DNA of 64,000 bases, from contig NZ_AP025637.1 of assembly GCF_022846615.1 (NCBI RefSeq), positions 4,675,001 through 4,739,000 on the forward strand, read 5' to 3'. The translations under genes and the position numbers were made by a program. The notes under the pieces were generated by a model. It did no database searches and was not told where the DNA came from. It was given only the letters and a program-made list of their open reading frames with translations. Within the stretch, counting starts at the first letter, position 1. Each line of letters starts with the position of its first letter. Shown piece after piece: positions 36,301-44,372 of this stretch. The DNA is from Roseomonas fluvialis. GTDB lineage: Bacteria > Pseudomonadota > Alphaproteobacteria > Acetobacterales > Acetobacteraceae.

Positions 36301-37793
36301 ACGGGGCGTCCGGGCACGACGGCGCCGGGTGCGCGCGCCGCCCCGCGTCAACCGATGCGCCGGGGATCGACCGCGGCACCGTCGCCCAGCGCGGCGCGAA
36401 CGACCTGGTGGCGCTGGTCGCCGAGGGCACCGCGGCGTTCCGCGTGCGCGCCGCCAGCGCCCGCCGGGCCGCGCGACGGCTCGACCTGCAATACTACATG
36501 TGGCGGTCCGACCTCACCGGCCGCCTTCTTGCGCGCGAAACGCTGGCCGCGGCCGATCGCGGCGTCGCGGTGAGGCTGCTGCTCGACGATGTCTACGCGC
36601 CGGGGCGCGAACGCACGCTGGCCGCGCTCGACGAACATCCGCGCATCGCGGTCAGGCTGTTCAACGGCACGCGATGGCGCCGCTTCGGCGCGCTGGGCTT
36701 CCCGCTCGAACTCGCCTTCGGCGGCTGGCACCTCAACCGCCGCATGCACAACAAGTCCTGGATCGCGGATGGCTGCCTCGCCGTGGTCGGCGGGCGCAAC
36801 ATCGGCGACGAGTATTTCGACCTGCAGGCCGAGGACGGGATCAGCTTCCGCGACCTCGACCTGGTCATCGCCGGCGGCGCGGCGGCACAGGCGCAGGCGG
36901 TCTTCGAAACCTATTGGTCGAGCCCGCTCGCACGGCCGGCGGCGACCACGGCCGCCGCCGCCGCCCGGTCGGGTCTCCCGGCGCTGCGCGAAAGCCTCGC
37001 GGCGGCAGGCCAGGCGCCCGAGGCGCAGGCGCTGCTGGGCGCCCTGCACGACGACCCGCTGGACCATGTCCGCGGCAGCCTGGTGCCGACGCCGTCGCGC
37101 AGCGTGCACGTCATCGCGGACCGGCCCGAGAAGGCGCGGCGCGGCCTCGGCGCCCGCAAGCGCGCACGGGCCGCCGGCGGGATCGCGGCCGAGATCGCCG
37201 ACGCGCTGCGCCAGGCGCGGCGCGAGGTGCTGTTGATCTCGCCCTACCTGGTCCCCGGGCGCGCGGGCCTGGCGCTGCTCGGCGAATTGCGCGCCCGTGG
37301 CGTTCGCATCTGCGCCGTGACCAATTCGCTCGGCGCCACGGACGTGGTCGCGGTGCATGGCGGCTACGCGAAATACCGGCGCGCCATGTTGCGCATGGGC
37401 ATCGACCTGCACGAGCTGAAGCCCGATGCGGATGGCGGGCCGGCCAGCCTGCTCGGGTCGCGCGGCGCCGCGCTGCACACCAAGGCCGTCGCGATCGACG
37501 GCGCGCTCGCCTTCGTGGGATCGTTCAACCTCGACCCGCGCTCGGCGGCGCTGAACACCGAGATGGGCGCCTTCGTGCGCCATCCGGCCCTGGCGCAGGC
37601 AGTGGCCGACGAATACGCGCGCCTCACCGATCCGTCGGTGAGCTGGCGCGTCGTGCTGCAGGACGGAAGGCTGAACTGGTGCGACCGCGCCGCGGACGGC
37701 GCGCGCTGCACGGACCAGGAGCCGCGGGCATCGTGGATCCGCCGCGTGATGGCATCGCTGATCCGCCGGCTGCCGGTCGAGGAACAGCTCTGA
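36297..37793 (+). CDS. Phospholipase D family protein, cardiolipin synthase-like
   Basis: This 498-residue protein has two HKD motifs, HNKSWIAD followed by GGRNIGDEYFD, and HTKAVAIDG followed by GSFNLDPRS. This is the double-site layout of ClsC-type cardiolipin synthases and related phosphatidyltransferases. The start overlaps the stop of the EEP gene. There is no clear membrane anchor at the N-terminus. A phosphatidyl transfer reaction is likely; nuclease activity is less so. Confidence 0.87.
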   Translation: MNGASGHDGAGCARRPASTDAPGIDRGTVAQRGANDLVALVAEGTAAFRVRAASARRAARRLDLQYYMWRSDLTGRLLARETLAAADRGVAVRLLLDDVYAPGRERTLAALDEHPRIAVRLFNGTRWRRFGALGFPLELAFGGWHLNRRMHNKSWIADGCLAVVGGRNIGDEYFDLQAEDGISFRDLDLVIAGGAAAQAQAVFETYWSSPLARPAATTAAAAARSGLPALRESLAAAGQAPEAQALLGALHDDPLDHVRGSLVPTPSRSVHVIADRPEKARRGLGARKRARAAGGIAAEIADALRQARREVLLISPYLVPGRAGLALLGELRARGVRICAVTNSLGATDVVAVHGGYAKYRRAMLRMGIDLHELKPDADGGPASLLGSRGAALHTKAVAIDGALAFVGSFNLDPRSAALNTEMGAFVRHPALAQAVADEYARLTDPSVSWRVVLQDGRLNWCDRAADGARCTDQEPRASWIRRVMASLIRRLPVEEQL

Positions 37794-37909
37794 CGGAAGC
37801 ACGCCAAGGGGTTCAGGCGCCGCGTGCCCTCGGGCGCGGCCCGCGGCCGGGCGACGCCATGCGGACCCCGCGCGATGGGTTGGTGGGGGCGACATCGCGC
37901 CAGGAAGCA

Positions 37910-37996
37910 TGGTGCGGGCGGTCGGGGTCGAACCGACACTCTGTTGCCAGAAACGGATTTTGAGCCCGTCGCGTCTGCCAATTCCGCCACGCCCGC
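37910..37996 (-). tRNA. tRNA-Leu (anticodon CAA)
   Basis: The minus strand folds as a class II tRNA. The acceptor stem GCGGGCG pairs with CGCCCGC, a D arm lies around GGCAGACGC and the anticodon loop CTCAAAA reads CAA. A long variable arm and a T arm containing GGTTCGACCCC follow, then an encoded CCA at 37912-37910. Eighty-seven bases including CCA. Confidence 0.95.
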
Positions 37997-38044
37997 GACC
38001 GCGCATCGCTGCGGCGGCGTCACCCGGGGGGACGCCGCCCGCGC

Positions 38045-38073
38045 AAACTACGGTCCCGGCGGCCGTTTTTCAA
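38045..38073 (-). promoter_or_regulatory. Promoter of tRNA-Leu
   Basis: On the minus strand TTGAAA (38073-38068), a 17-base spacer and TAGTTT (38050-38045) lie about 50 bases upstream of the tRNA 5' end. Hexamers and spacing are close to the sigma-70 consensus. Confidence 0.6.
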
Positions 38074-38103
38074 TTCACCGCGGCGACGCACGCGCGCCGG
38101 CGG

Positions 38104-38502
38104 CTATTCCGCCGCCGCGGCGCGCTCAGGCGCGGGCACTTCCTTCGTTTCGAACTCAGCCGGACCGGTGATCTCGAGGATCTCGACATCCTCCGAATGC
38201 GCGATCTCGCGGTGCTTCACCAGCCGGGGCTGGTAGCAGCAATCGCCGGCGAGAAAAGTCTTCTCGCCGATATCCTCGTATTCGAACTTCACCCAGCCCT
38301 TCAGCACGAAGAACATCTGGAAGGGCAGGTCGTGGGTATGCCAGGCGCCGGTCGCGTGCGCGCCGGGGATGCCGCGGATCACATGCGCGCCGAAGGCGCC
38401 CTCCGTGGCCGCGGCGATGCCGAGGTCGCGATACTCGAAGAAGGCGCGCAGGCCGCGCTTGAAGTCGGCCTCGGCGGCGTGGCTGGTGGTGGTGCGGGCC
38501 AT
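38104..38502 (-). CDS. Cupin-domain protein
   Basis: This 132-residue single-domain cupin has motif 1 around GAWHTHDLPFQMFFVLKG, with two histidines and the acidic position, and motif 2 around AGDCCYQPRLVKHRE. The metal ligands look intact. The protein may be a small dioxygenase, isomerase or sensor; nothing in the neighbourhood decides it. ATG at 38502 follows GAGGACAAC. It lies 19 bp downstream of the GST gene and is probably co-transcribed with it. Confidence 0.82.
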   Translation of the reverse strand: MARTTTSHAAEADFKRGLRAFFEYRDLGIAAATEGAFGAHVIRGIPGAHATGAWHTHDLPFQMFFVLKGWVKFEYEDIGEKTFLAGDCCYQPRLVKHREIAHSEDVEILEITGPAEFETKEVPAPERAAAAE

Positions 38503-38521
38503 GACGTTGTCCTCCGTTGTT

Positions 38522-39148
38522 CTATTCCAGCGGCAGCGCGACATGGCGCGTGAAGCCCGGTCGCGTCTTCAGCGCCTCGTAGTAGCGCGCAAGGTTCGGC
38601 AGCGCCGGCCGTTCGATCGGCAGCACATGCCAGCGATGCACCCAGCAGCCCAGCGCGATGTCGGCCAGCGTCAGGTCCTCCCCGCACAGGAAGCGCTGCG
38701 ACGCGACCTTGCCGTCCACGATCTTCCACAGCCGCGCGCAATCCACGCGTGCCTTGCCTTCCGCCGCCCAGTCGCGCTCGTGCTCCTTCAGCCGGACATG
38801 GGTGAAGAAGATCGTGACCATCGGCGCCGTGACGTGCCCCAGCGTCCAGTCCATCCAGGTCTCGACCGCAGCCCGGGCGCGCGGCGCCGACGGGTAGAGC
38901 GACCCGCCGGGCGCATACTGGTTGCACAGGTAGCGCGCGATGGCGTTGCTCTCCCACAAGGCCCAGCCATCCTCCTCCTGGAGCGTCGGCACCAGGCCCA
39001 TCGGGTTCATGGCGCGGTAGTCGGGTTCGCGTGTGCGTCCGAAGGCGCCGCCGGCATCGACGCGCTCGTAGTCCAGGCCGAGCTCCTCGAGCGTCCAGAG
39101 CACCTTCATCACGTTGGACGAACTCGCCCGGCCCCAGAGCTTGCGCAT
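38522..39148 (-). CDS. Glutathione S-transferase family protein
   Basis: This 208-residue cytosolic GST has an N-terminal thioredoxin-like domain, with RASSSNVMKVLWTLEELGL and the substrate-glutathione contacts NPMGLVPTL and LWESNAIARYL, and an all-helical C-terminal domain with the LTLADIALG capping box. Two ATG codons are adjacent; 39148 is chosen because GGGAGG is then properly spaced. Substrate unknown. Confidence 0.88.
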   Translation of the reverse strand: MRKLWGRASSSNVMKVLWTLEELGLDYERVDAGGAFGRTREPDYRAMNPMGLVPTLQEEDGWALWESNAIARYLCNQYAPGGSLYPSAPRARAAVETWMDWTLGHVTAPMVTIFFTHVRLKEHERDWAAEGKARVDCARLWKIVDGKVASQRFLCGEDLTLADIALGCWVHRWHVLPIERPALPNLARYYEALKTRPGFTRHVALPLE

Positions 39149-39179
39149 CATGTCCTCCCGCCTTGTCATCCGAAGGCTA

Positions 39180-39230
39180 GAGCAGATCCGGAACGGATGA
39201 AATCATCCGGCCTGGGGCAGATATGCTCGC
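39180..39230. repeat. GAGCAGATC-type intergenic repeat, copy A
   Basis: A segment beginning GAGCAGATC and ending TGCTCGC, about 50 bp, lies between the divergent GST and dsbB-like genes. A diverged copy with the same ends and similar length follows soxZ at 44219-44267. Confidence 0.4.
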
Positions 39231-39350
39231 GAAACCGGGCGCTCGGCGGCGGTGCAGTGAACCGGCGCAAACGCAGACCACGCCGGGCGCGGTGGCGGCA
39301 TCGGCCCCGGCGGACTTGCCCCGCACGCCGCAACGCGCGACATCCGCGCC

Positions 39351-39830
39351 ATGGCTTCCGCCGTCGTCATCCTGATCCTCGCCGCGGGTGCGCCACTGTT
39401 TGCGCTCGGCAGCGAGACCTGGTGGGGCCTCGCCCCCTGCGAGCTCTGCCTGTGGCAGCGCTGGCCGTATTGGGTCGCGGCCGCGCTGGCCGCGGGCGCG
39501 GTGCTGCTGCCCGGGCGCGGGCGGGTGCTGCTGCTCGCCGCCGCCGGTCTGGGCGCCTTCGTCTCCGCCGCCATCGGCGGCTTCCATGTGGGTGTCGAGC
39601 AAGGCTGGTGGCCCTCCCCGCTGCCGGGCTGCGCGGCGCCGACCGCCGGCGGCGCGCAATCCATCGACGACATGCTTCGCAACATGGCCGCCGCGCCGAC
39701 CAAGCCCTGCGACGCGGCCACCTACCTGATCCCCGGACTGCCGCTTTCCATGGCGGCGATGAACCTCATCTATGGGGCAGGGCTTGGGCTGCTGGCCCTC
39801 GCCCTGGCCCGCAAAGGACGAAGCGCATGA
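39351..39830 (+). CDS. Disulfide bond formation protein B family
   Basis: This 159-residue inner-membrane protein has four helices. The first redox pair is in APCELCLWQRW and the second in the periplasmic loop (PLPGCAAP and TKPCDAATY), as in DsbB, which reoxidises DsbA with quinone. It lies directly before and overlaps the ubiquinone-biosynthesis gene coq7 (ATGA), a fitting neighbour for a quinone-using enzyme. No dsbA is in the window. Confidence 0.88.
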   Translation: MASAVVILILAAGAPLFALGSETWWGLAPCELCLWQRWPYWVAAALAAGAVLLPGRGRVLLLAAAGLGAFVSAAIGGFHVGVEQGWWPSPLPGCAAPTAGGAQSIDDMLRNMAAAPTKPCDAATYLIPGLPLSMAAMNLIYGAGLGLLALALARKGRSA

Positions 39831-40384
39831 CCACCCGCACCACTGCCGAGGACCGCCTGCCCGGCGACCCCACCCCGCGCGACTATGTCGAACGCGCCAT
39901 CCGCGTCGACCATGCCGGCGAATACGGCGCCAAGCGCATCTACCAGGGGCAGCTCGCCGTGCTCGGCCGTACGAAATACGGGCCGATGATCAAGCACATG
40001 CAGGCGCAGGAGCAGGTGCACCTGGATACCTTCTCCCGCCTGATCGCGACCCGCCGCGTGCGCCCCACCGCGCTGCTGCCGATCTGGCACGTGGCCGGCT
40101 TCGCGCTGGGCGCGGCCACCGCGCTGCTCGGCCACCGGGGTGCGATGGCCTGCACCGTCGCGGTCGAGGAAGCGATCGACGAACACTACCGCGCGCAGGA
40201 GGAAGCCCTCGGCGAGGACGAGGCCGAGCTCAAGGCCCACATCGAGAAGTTCCGCGCCGAGGAACTGGAACACCGCGACATCGGCCTCGAGAACGAGGCC
40301 GAGCAGGCGCCGGCCTATCGCCTGCTCTCCGCCGCCATCAAGGCCGGCTGCAAGGTCGCAATCCGGATCAGCGAACGCGTCTGA
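39827..40384 (+). CDS. coq7: Demethoxyubiquinone hydroxylase (Coq7 family)
   Basis: This 185-residue diiron monooxygenase performs the C6 hydroxylation in ubiquinone synthesis. The diiron ligands are visible in DHAGEYGAKRIYQGQ, QEQVHLDTF, VEEAIDEHY and EELEHRDIG. ATG at 39827 sits in the stop of the dsbB-like gene. The frame is open far upstream but shows no homology there. Length is normal for short alphaproteobacterial Coq7. Confidence 0.93.
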   Translation: MTTRTTAEDRLPGDPTPRDYVERAIRVDHAGEYGAKRIYQGQLAVLGRTKYGPMIKHMQAQEQVHLDTFSRLIATRRVRPTALLPIWHVAGFALGAATALLGHRGAMACTVAVEEAIDEHYRAQEEALGEDEAELKAHIEKFRAEELEHRDIGLENEAEQAPAYRLLSAAIKAGCKVAIRISERV

Positions 40385-40493
40385 GGGGTCGTCCGGGAAT
40401 GCCGGCACCAGCCCGCTCCCCCGTCAAGGAGACCGGCGTCCGGTGGCTGCTCGGCGCAGCGTTCCGGTGCGGGACGACCGCCCCCCCGCGGCC

Positions 40494-41666
40494 ATGAGCG
40501 CCACCGCGACCCGCGCAGCCGCCGCGCCCTGGCCGGTGCTCGCCGCCGCTCTGTTGCTGGCGGGCGGCGCGGCATGGTTCGGCGCGGGGCATGGCTGGCG
40601 GCAGGCCGCGCTCTGGGCGCTGGGCGCGGGGCTGGGGGTCGCGCTGTACCACGCGACCTTCTCCTTCGCCGGCGGCTTCCGCGCGCTGCTTGGCCAGCGG
40701 CGCAGCGCGGCCTTCCGCGCGCAGCTGGTGATGCTCGCGATCCTGGTCGTGCTGATGCTGCCGGCGATCGACGCGGGCAGCCTGGCCGGCGCGCCGGTGC
40801 GCGGCATCGTCTTCCCGCTCGGCGTTGCGGTGGTGGTGGGGGCCTTCCTGTTCGGGGTGGGCATGCAGCTTGGCGGTGGCTGCGGGTCGGGCACGCTCTA
40901 CACCGCCGGCGGGGGCAGCCTGCGGATGCTGCTGACGCTGGCCTTCTTCGTCGCCGGCGCCACACTCGCCGCCTGGCAGTCCGAGGCCTGGTCCGGCCTG
41001 CCCGCGCTGCCTGCCGCGACGCTGCCGGGGCTGCTTGGGCTGTGGCCGGCGGTCGGGGTCAGCCTGGCACTACTGGCCGCTGCAGGCGCTGCCGCCTGGC
41101 TGGCGGAACGGCGCCGCCACGGCGCGGCCACGCCCTTGCGCGGGACGGGCGGCGCCTGGCTGCACGGCCCCTGGCCGCTGCTGTGGGGCGCCGTCGCGCT
41201 GGCGCTGCTGAACCTCGCGACGCTTTGGCTCGCCGGGCGGCCTTGGGTGATCACCGCGGCCTTCCCGCTCTGGGGGTCGCGCGTCATCGAGGCGCTCGGC
41301 CTCGACGACCCGGCCTTCTGGGCCTTCTGGGAAGACCCCACCCGGACCGAGGCCTTTCTGCGTCCGGTACTGGCCGACCGCACCACGGTGATGGATGTCG
41401 GGCTGATGGCCGGTGCGCTGCTGGCGGCGGGCCTCGCCGGACGCTTCGCGCCGCGGCTCGCGATGCCCTGGCGGCACGCCGTGGCGTCGGTGCTGGGCGG
41501 GCTGCTGCTGGGGGTGGGGGCGGTGGTCGCCTCGGGGTGCAACATCAGCGCCTATGTGGCGGGGATCGCCTCGGGCAGCCTGCATGGCTGGGGCTGGATC
41601 ATCCCGGCACTGGCGGGCAACTGGGTGGGGATGCGGCTGCGCCCGGCCTTCGGGCTGCCGGCCTGA
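40494..41666 (+). CDS. YeeE/YedE family sulfur-compound transporter (TsuA-like)
   Basis: This 390-residue polytopic membrane protein has two homologous halves. The conserved cysteine motifs VGMQLGGGCGSGTLYT and VVASGCNISAYVAG match the thiosulfate-conducting pore of YeeE/TsuA proteins. It lies upstream of cytochrome c, fccB-like, soxY and soxZ on the same strand, so uptake of thiosulfate or another sulfur species for the periplasmic/cytoplasmic sulfur system is likely. ATG at 40494 is chosen as the first start before the first helix. Confidence 0.88.
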   Translation: MSATATRAAAAPWPVLAAALLLAGGAAWFGAGHGWRQAALWALGAGLGVALYHATFSFAGGFRALLGQRRSAAFRAQLVMLAILVVLMLPAIDAGSLAGAPVRGIVFPLGVAVVVGAFLFGVGMQLGGGCGSGTLYTAGGGSLRMLLTLAFFVAGATLAAWQSEAWSGLPALPAATLPGLLGLWPAVGVSLALLAAAGAAAWLAERRRHGAATPLRGTGGAWLHGPWPLLWGAVALALLNLATLWLAGRPWVITAAFPLWGSRVIEALGLDDPAFWAFWEDPTRTEAFLRPVLADRTTVMDVGLMAGALLAAGLAGRFAPRLAMPWRHAVASVLGGLLLGVGAVVASGCNISAYVAGIASGSLHGWGWIIPALAGNWVGMRLRPAFGLPA

Positions 41667-41901
41667 AGGCGCCGGCGGCGGGCCGCCTGGACCCCGGGTG
41701 CCATCGCCCCGGCGATCCACTGGGCGGCACGGCCGGCCCCTGCGCGCCTGTCTGCGCGAAATCCGCCTCCGTCACCCACCCCTGCGGAGCATGGCCTGCC
41801 AGCCGGCCCGCGGCGTCGTAGCCGCAAAACCTTTCGCTTGGCCCCGCTCGCGAAATCGGCAAGTTCCGGGCTGTCACGCCCTTGCCGGGAGGTTTCCACA
41901 G

Positions 41902-42198
41902 ATGCGGCCAAACGCCCTGCGGGGTTCGATCCTCGCCCTTGCCCTCGCCGCCCTGCCCATGGCGGCCCGCGCCCAGGCGCCGCTCGCCGCCGAGGGCTGC
42001 CTCGGCTGCCACGGGCCCGACGGCCGCGGCGTCACGGGCGCGGGCGCCATCAACGGGCGCGACCGCGCGGAACTCATCGCCATCATGCTCGCCTTCCGCG
42101 CCAATGAACGCCCGGGCACCATCATGGGGCGCATCGCCCGCGGCTACACCGAGGCGGAGATCGCCGCCGTGGCCGAACACTTCTCGCGTATCCGCTGA
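41902..42198 (+). CDS. Small periplasmic c-type cytochrome (FccA-like)
   Basis: This 98-residue protein has a signal peptide (SILALALAALPMAARAQ) and one heme site, EGCLGCHGPDGRG. The distal methionine is probably in GTIMGRIARGY. It is of the short c553 class that pairs with flavocytochrome c flavoproteins. ATG at 41902 is preceded by GGGAGG. The gene is 13 bp upstream of the fccB-like gene, so it is most likely the electron-accepting subunit of a sulfide dehydrogenase. Confidence 0.88.
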   Translation: MRPNALRGSILALALAALPMAARAQAPLAAEGCLGCHGPDGRGVTGAGAINGRDRAELIAIMLAFRANERPGTIMGRIARGYTEAEIAAVAEHFSRIR

Positions 42199-42211
42199 AG
42201 GGGGCCGGGCC

Positions 42212-43489
42212 ATGACCATGATCCTCTCCCGCCGCGCCATCCTCGCCGCCGGCGCCCTGCTTGCCGCGCCCACGCCGCTGCGCGCGCAGGGTGCGATGCG
42301 CCTGCTGGTGATCGGTGGCGGCTTCGGCGGCGCGTCGGCCGCCAGTTTCGCGCGACGCTCCTACCCGGACGTCCAGGTCACGCTGGTCGAACCGCAGCGC
42401 GCCTTCGTCACCTGCCCCTATGGCAACCTGCTGCTGGGCGGCGAACGGCAAATCAGCCAGATCACCCATTCCTACGACGGTCTGCGCGCGCGCGGGGTCA
42501 CCCTGGTGCACGACCGCGCCGCCGGCATCGACGCCGCCGCGAAGACCGTGCGCCTGGCGGGCGGCCAGACGCTGGCCTACGACCGGCTGATCCTTTCCCC
42601 CGGCATTGCGCTCCGCTGGGGCGCCATCGAGGGCTACGACCAGGCCGCCGCGGATGTCATGCCCCACGCCTGGATCCCCGCCGACGGCGCGCAGACACTG
42701 CTGCTGCGCCGCCAATTGGAAGCGATGCCGGATGGCGGCGTGGTCGGCCTCGCCATCCCCGGCAACCCGTTCCGCTGCCCGCCGGGACCCTACGAGCGCA
42801 TCAGCATGATCGCGCACTACCTCAAGCGGCATAAGCCGCGATCGAAGATCATCGCGCTCGACGCGAAGGAGGGCTTCAGCAAGCAGGGCCTGTTCCAGGA
42901 TGGCTGGCGCGCCCTGTACGGCGACATGATCGAATGGGTGCCGGGCAACCGCGACGGCAAGGTCGTGAAGATCGACGTGGCCGAGCGCGTGCTGGAAACC
43001 GAATTCGGCACACGCCACAAGGTCGACGTCGCCAACGTCATCCCGCCGCAATCCGCCGCCGCGCTGGCCGCCGAGACCGGCCTGGTCAACGACAGCGGCT
43101 GGGTGCCGGTGAACACGCGCACCTTCGAAGCCCGTGCGGCGCAGGGCATCCATGTGATCGGCGACGCCAATATCCCCGGCCCCATGCCGAAGTCCGGCTA
43201 TGTCGCGAACACAACGGCCAAGCAGGCGGTGGCCAGCGCGGTGGCGCTGCATCGCGGCCAGACTCCGCCTGAAGCCGTGTATTTCAACACCTGCTACAGC
43301 CACGTGGGCGAGAACTACGGCATCTCGGTCGTGGGCATCTTCCGCCCGAACGCCGACGGCACCGCCATCACGGAAGTGCCGAATTCCGGCGGCGTCTCCC
43401 CGCGCGGCGACCTGCCGGAACAGCGCCGCGCCGAGGCGATCTACGCCGACGCCTGGTATGACAGCATCACGCGATCCATGTTCGGCTGA
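42212..43489 (+). CDS. Flavocytochrome c sulfide dehydrogenase flavoprotein (FccB/SoxF-like)
   Basis: This 425-residue FAD protein has a twin-arginine-like signal (LSRRAILAAGALLAA). The FAD motif LLVIGGGFGGASAASFARR is near residue 30. Redox cysteines lie in FVTCPYGNLL and NPFRCPPGPYERI, and the C-terminal flavocytochrome domain contains NTCYSHVG. It oxidises sulfide or polysulfide in the periplasm and passes electrons to the adjacent cytochrome. Its stop overlaps the soxY start. Confidence 0.92.
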   Translation: MTMILSRRAILAAGALLAAPTPLRAQGAMRLLVIGGGFGGASAASFARRSYPDVQVTLVEPQRAFVTCPYGNLLLGGERQISQITHSYDGLRARGVTLVHDRAAGIDAAAKTVRLAGGQTLAYDRLILSPGIALRWGAIEGYDQAAADVMPHAWIPADGAQTLLLRRQLEAMPDGGVVGLAIPGNPFRCPPGPYERISMIAHYLKRHKPRSKIIALDAKEGFSKQGLFQDGWRALYGDMIEWVPGNRDGKVVKIDVAERVLETEFGTRHKVDVANVIPPQSAAALAAETGLVNDSGWVPVNTRTFEARAAQGIHVIGDANIPGPMPKSGYVANTTAKQAVASAVALHRGQTPPEAVYFNTCYSHVGENYGISVVGIFRPNADGTAITEVPNSGGVSPRGDLPEQRRAEAIYADAWYDSITRSMFG

Positions 43490-43911
43490 TGACGACCCGA
43501 CGTTCCCTGCTGGCGCTGGCGCTGCTCCCGGCGGCGGCGGCCACCGCCGACGATGCCCTGCAGGCTGCCATCCGCGACGCCGTCGGCAACGCCGCCATCA
43601 CCGATGGCGGCATAACGCTGCGCGCGCCGGCCACCGCCGAGAATGGCGGCCAGGTGCCGATCACCATCCTGGCCGAAAGCCCCATGACGGCCGCCGACCA
43701 CGTCACGGCCATCCATGTCTTCGCCACCGCCAACCCGACACCGGGAATCGCCACGTTCCGCCTGACGCCGCTGCTGGCGCGCGCCGAGGTGCAGACCCGC
43801 ATCCGCCTGGCCGAGGCGCAGCACGTGATCGTCCTGGCGCAGATGAACGACGGCCGCGTTCGCCGCGCCACCGCCGAGGTCCGCGTCACCACCGGGGGCT
43901 GCCTGACATGA
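43489..43911 (+). CDS. soxY: Thiosulfate-oxidation carrier protein SoxY
   Basis: This 140-residue periplasmic carrier has a signal sequence containing TTRRSLLALALLPAAA and an immunoglobulin-like domain. The swinging arm ends VTTGGCLT, so the sulfur-carrying cysteine is C138. Canonical SoxY ends GGCGG; here the last two residues are L and T. It overlaps fccB upstream and soxZ downstream. Only SoxY and SoxZ of the Sox system occur in the window. Confidence 0.9.
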   Translation: MTTRRSLLALALLPAAAATADDALQAAIRDAVGNAAITDGGITLRAPATAENGGQVPITILAESPMTAADHVTAIHVFATANPTPGIATFRLTPLLARAEVQTRIRLAEAQHVIVLAQMNDGRVRRATAEVRVTTGGCLT

Positions 43912-44219
43912 GCACGCTCAACGCACCCCGCATCCGCATCCCGCGCAGTGCCCGCGCGGGCGAGGTGATCGAGATCCGCACCCTGATCGAGCACCCGATG
44001 GAGACAGGCCTGCAGGGGCCGCGCCGCGACATGCTGACCCGCCTGCTGGTGCGCATGAACGGCGAGACGCTGCTGGCGGCGGACTTCCGCAACGGCACCT
44101 CGGCCAACCCGTACCATGTGTTCTTCGTGCGGATGGAGCGCACCAGCAGCTTCGACTTCACCTGGACAGACGAGGCCGGGCGCAGCGCGCGGGCCGAGGC
44201 GCGCGTCACGGTCGGCTAG
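43908..44219 (+). CDS. soxZ: Thiosulfate-oxidation protein SoxZ
   Basis: This 103-residue SoxZ has the family signatures IPRSARAGEVIEIRTLIEHPMETG, with residue runs continuing to RRDMLTRLLVRMNG and ADFRNGTSANPYHVFFVR. It forms a heterodimer with SoxY and is exported with it, having no signal of its own. Its ATG overlaps the soxY stop. The TAG stop is the start of a GAGCAGATC-type repeat. Confidence 0.93.
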   Translation: MSTLNAPRIRIPRSARAGEVIEIRTLIEHPMETGLQGPRRDMLTRLLVRMNGETLLAADFRNGTSANPYHVFFVRMERTSSFDFTWTDEAGRSARAEARVTVG

Positions 44220-44267
44220 AGCAGATCGCGACCAGGCGTAAACATCTGATCGGGTGAGAGTGCTCGC
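44219..44267. repeat. GAGCAGATC-type intergenic repeat, copy B
   Basis: It begins at the last base of the soxZ stop, runs from GAGCAGATC to TGCTCGC, and shares ends, length and part of the middle with the copy at 39180-39230. This looks like a family of short dispersed intergenic repeats. Confidence 0.4.
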
Positions 44268-44372
44268 CAAGACAACCGCCTGAGGCACGGCCGCGAGCCA
44301 GACCGCGGCGCACCGGGCATGGAATGGCGCATCGGTGGAAACGTCGCGCGCGACTGTGGTATCGAAATCGCC

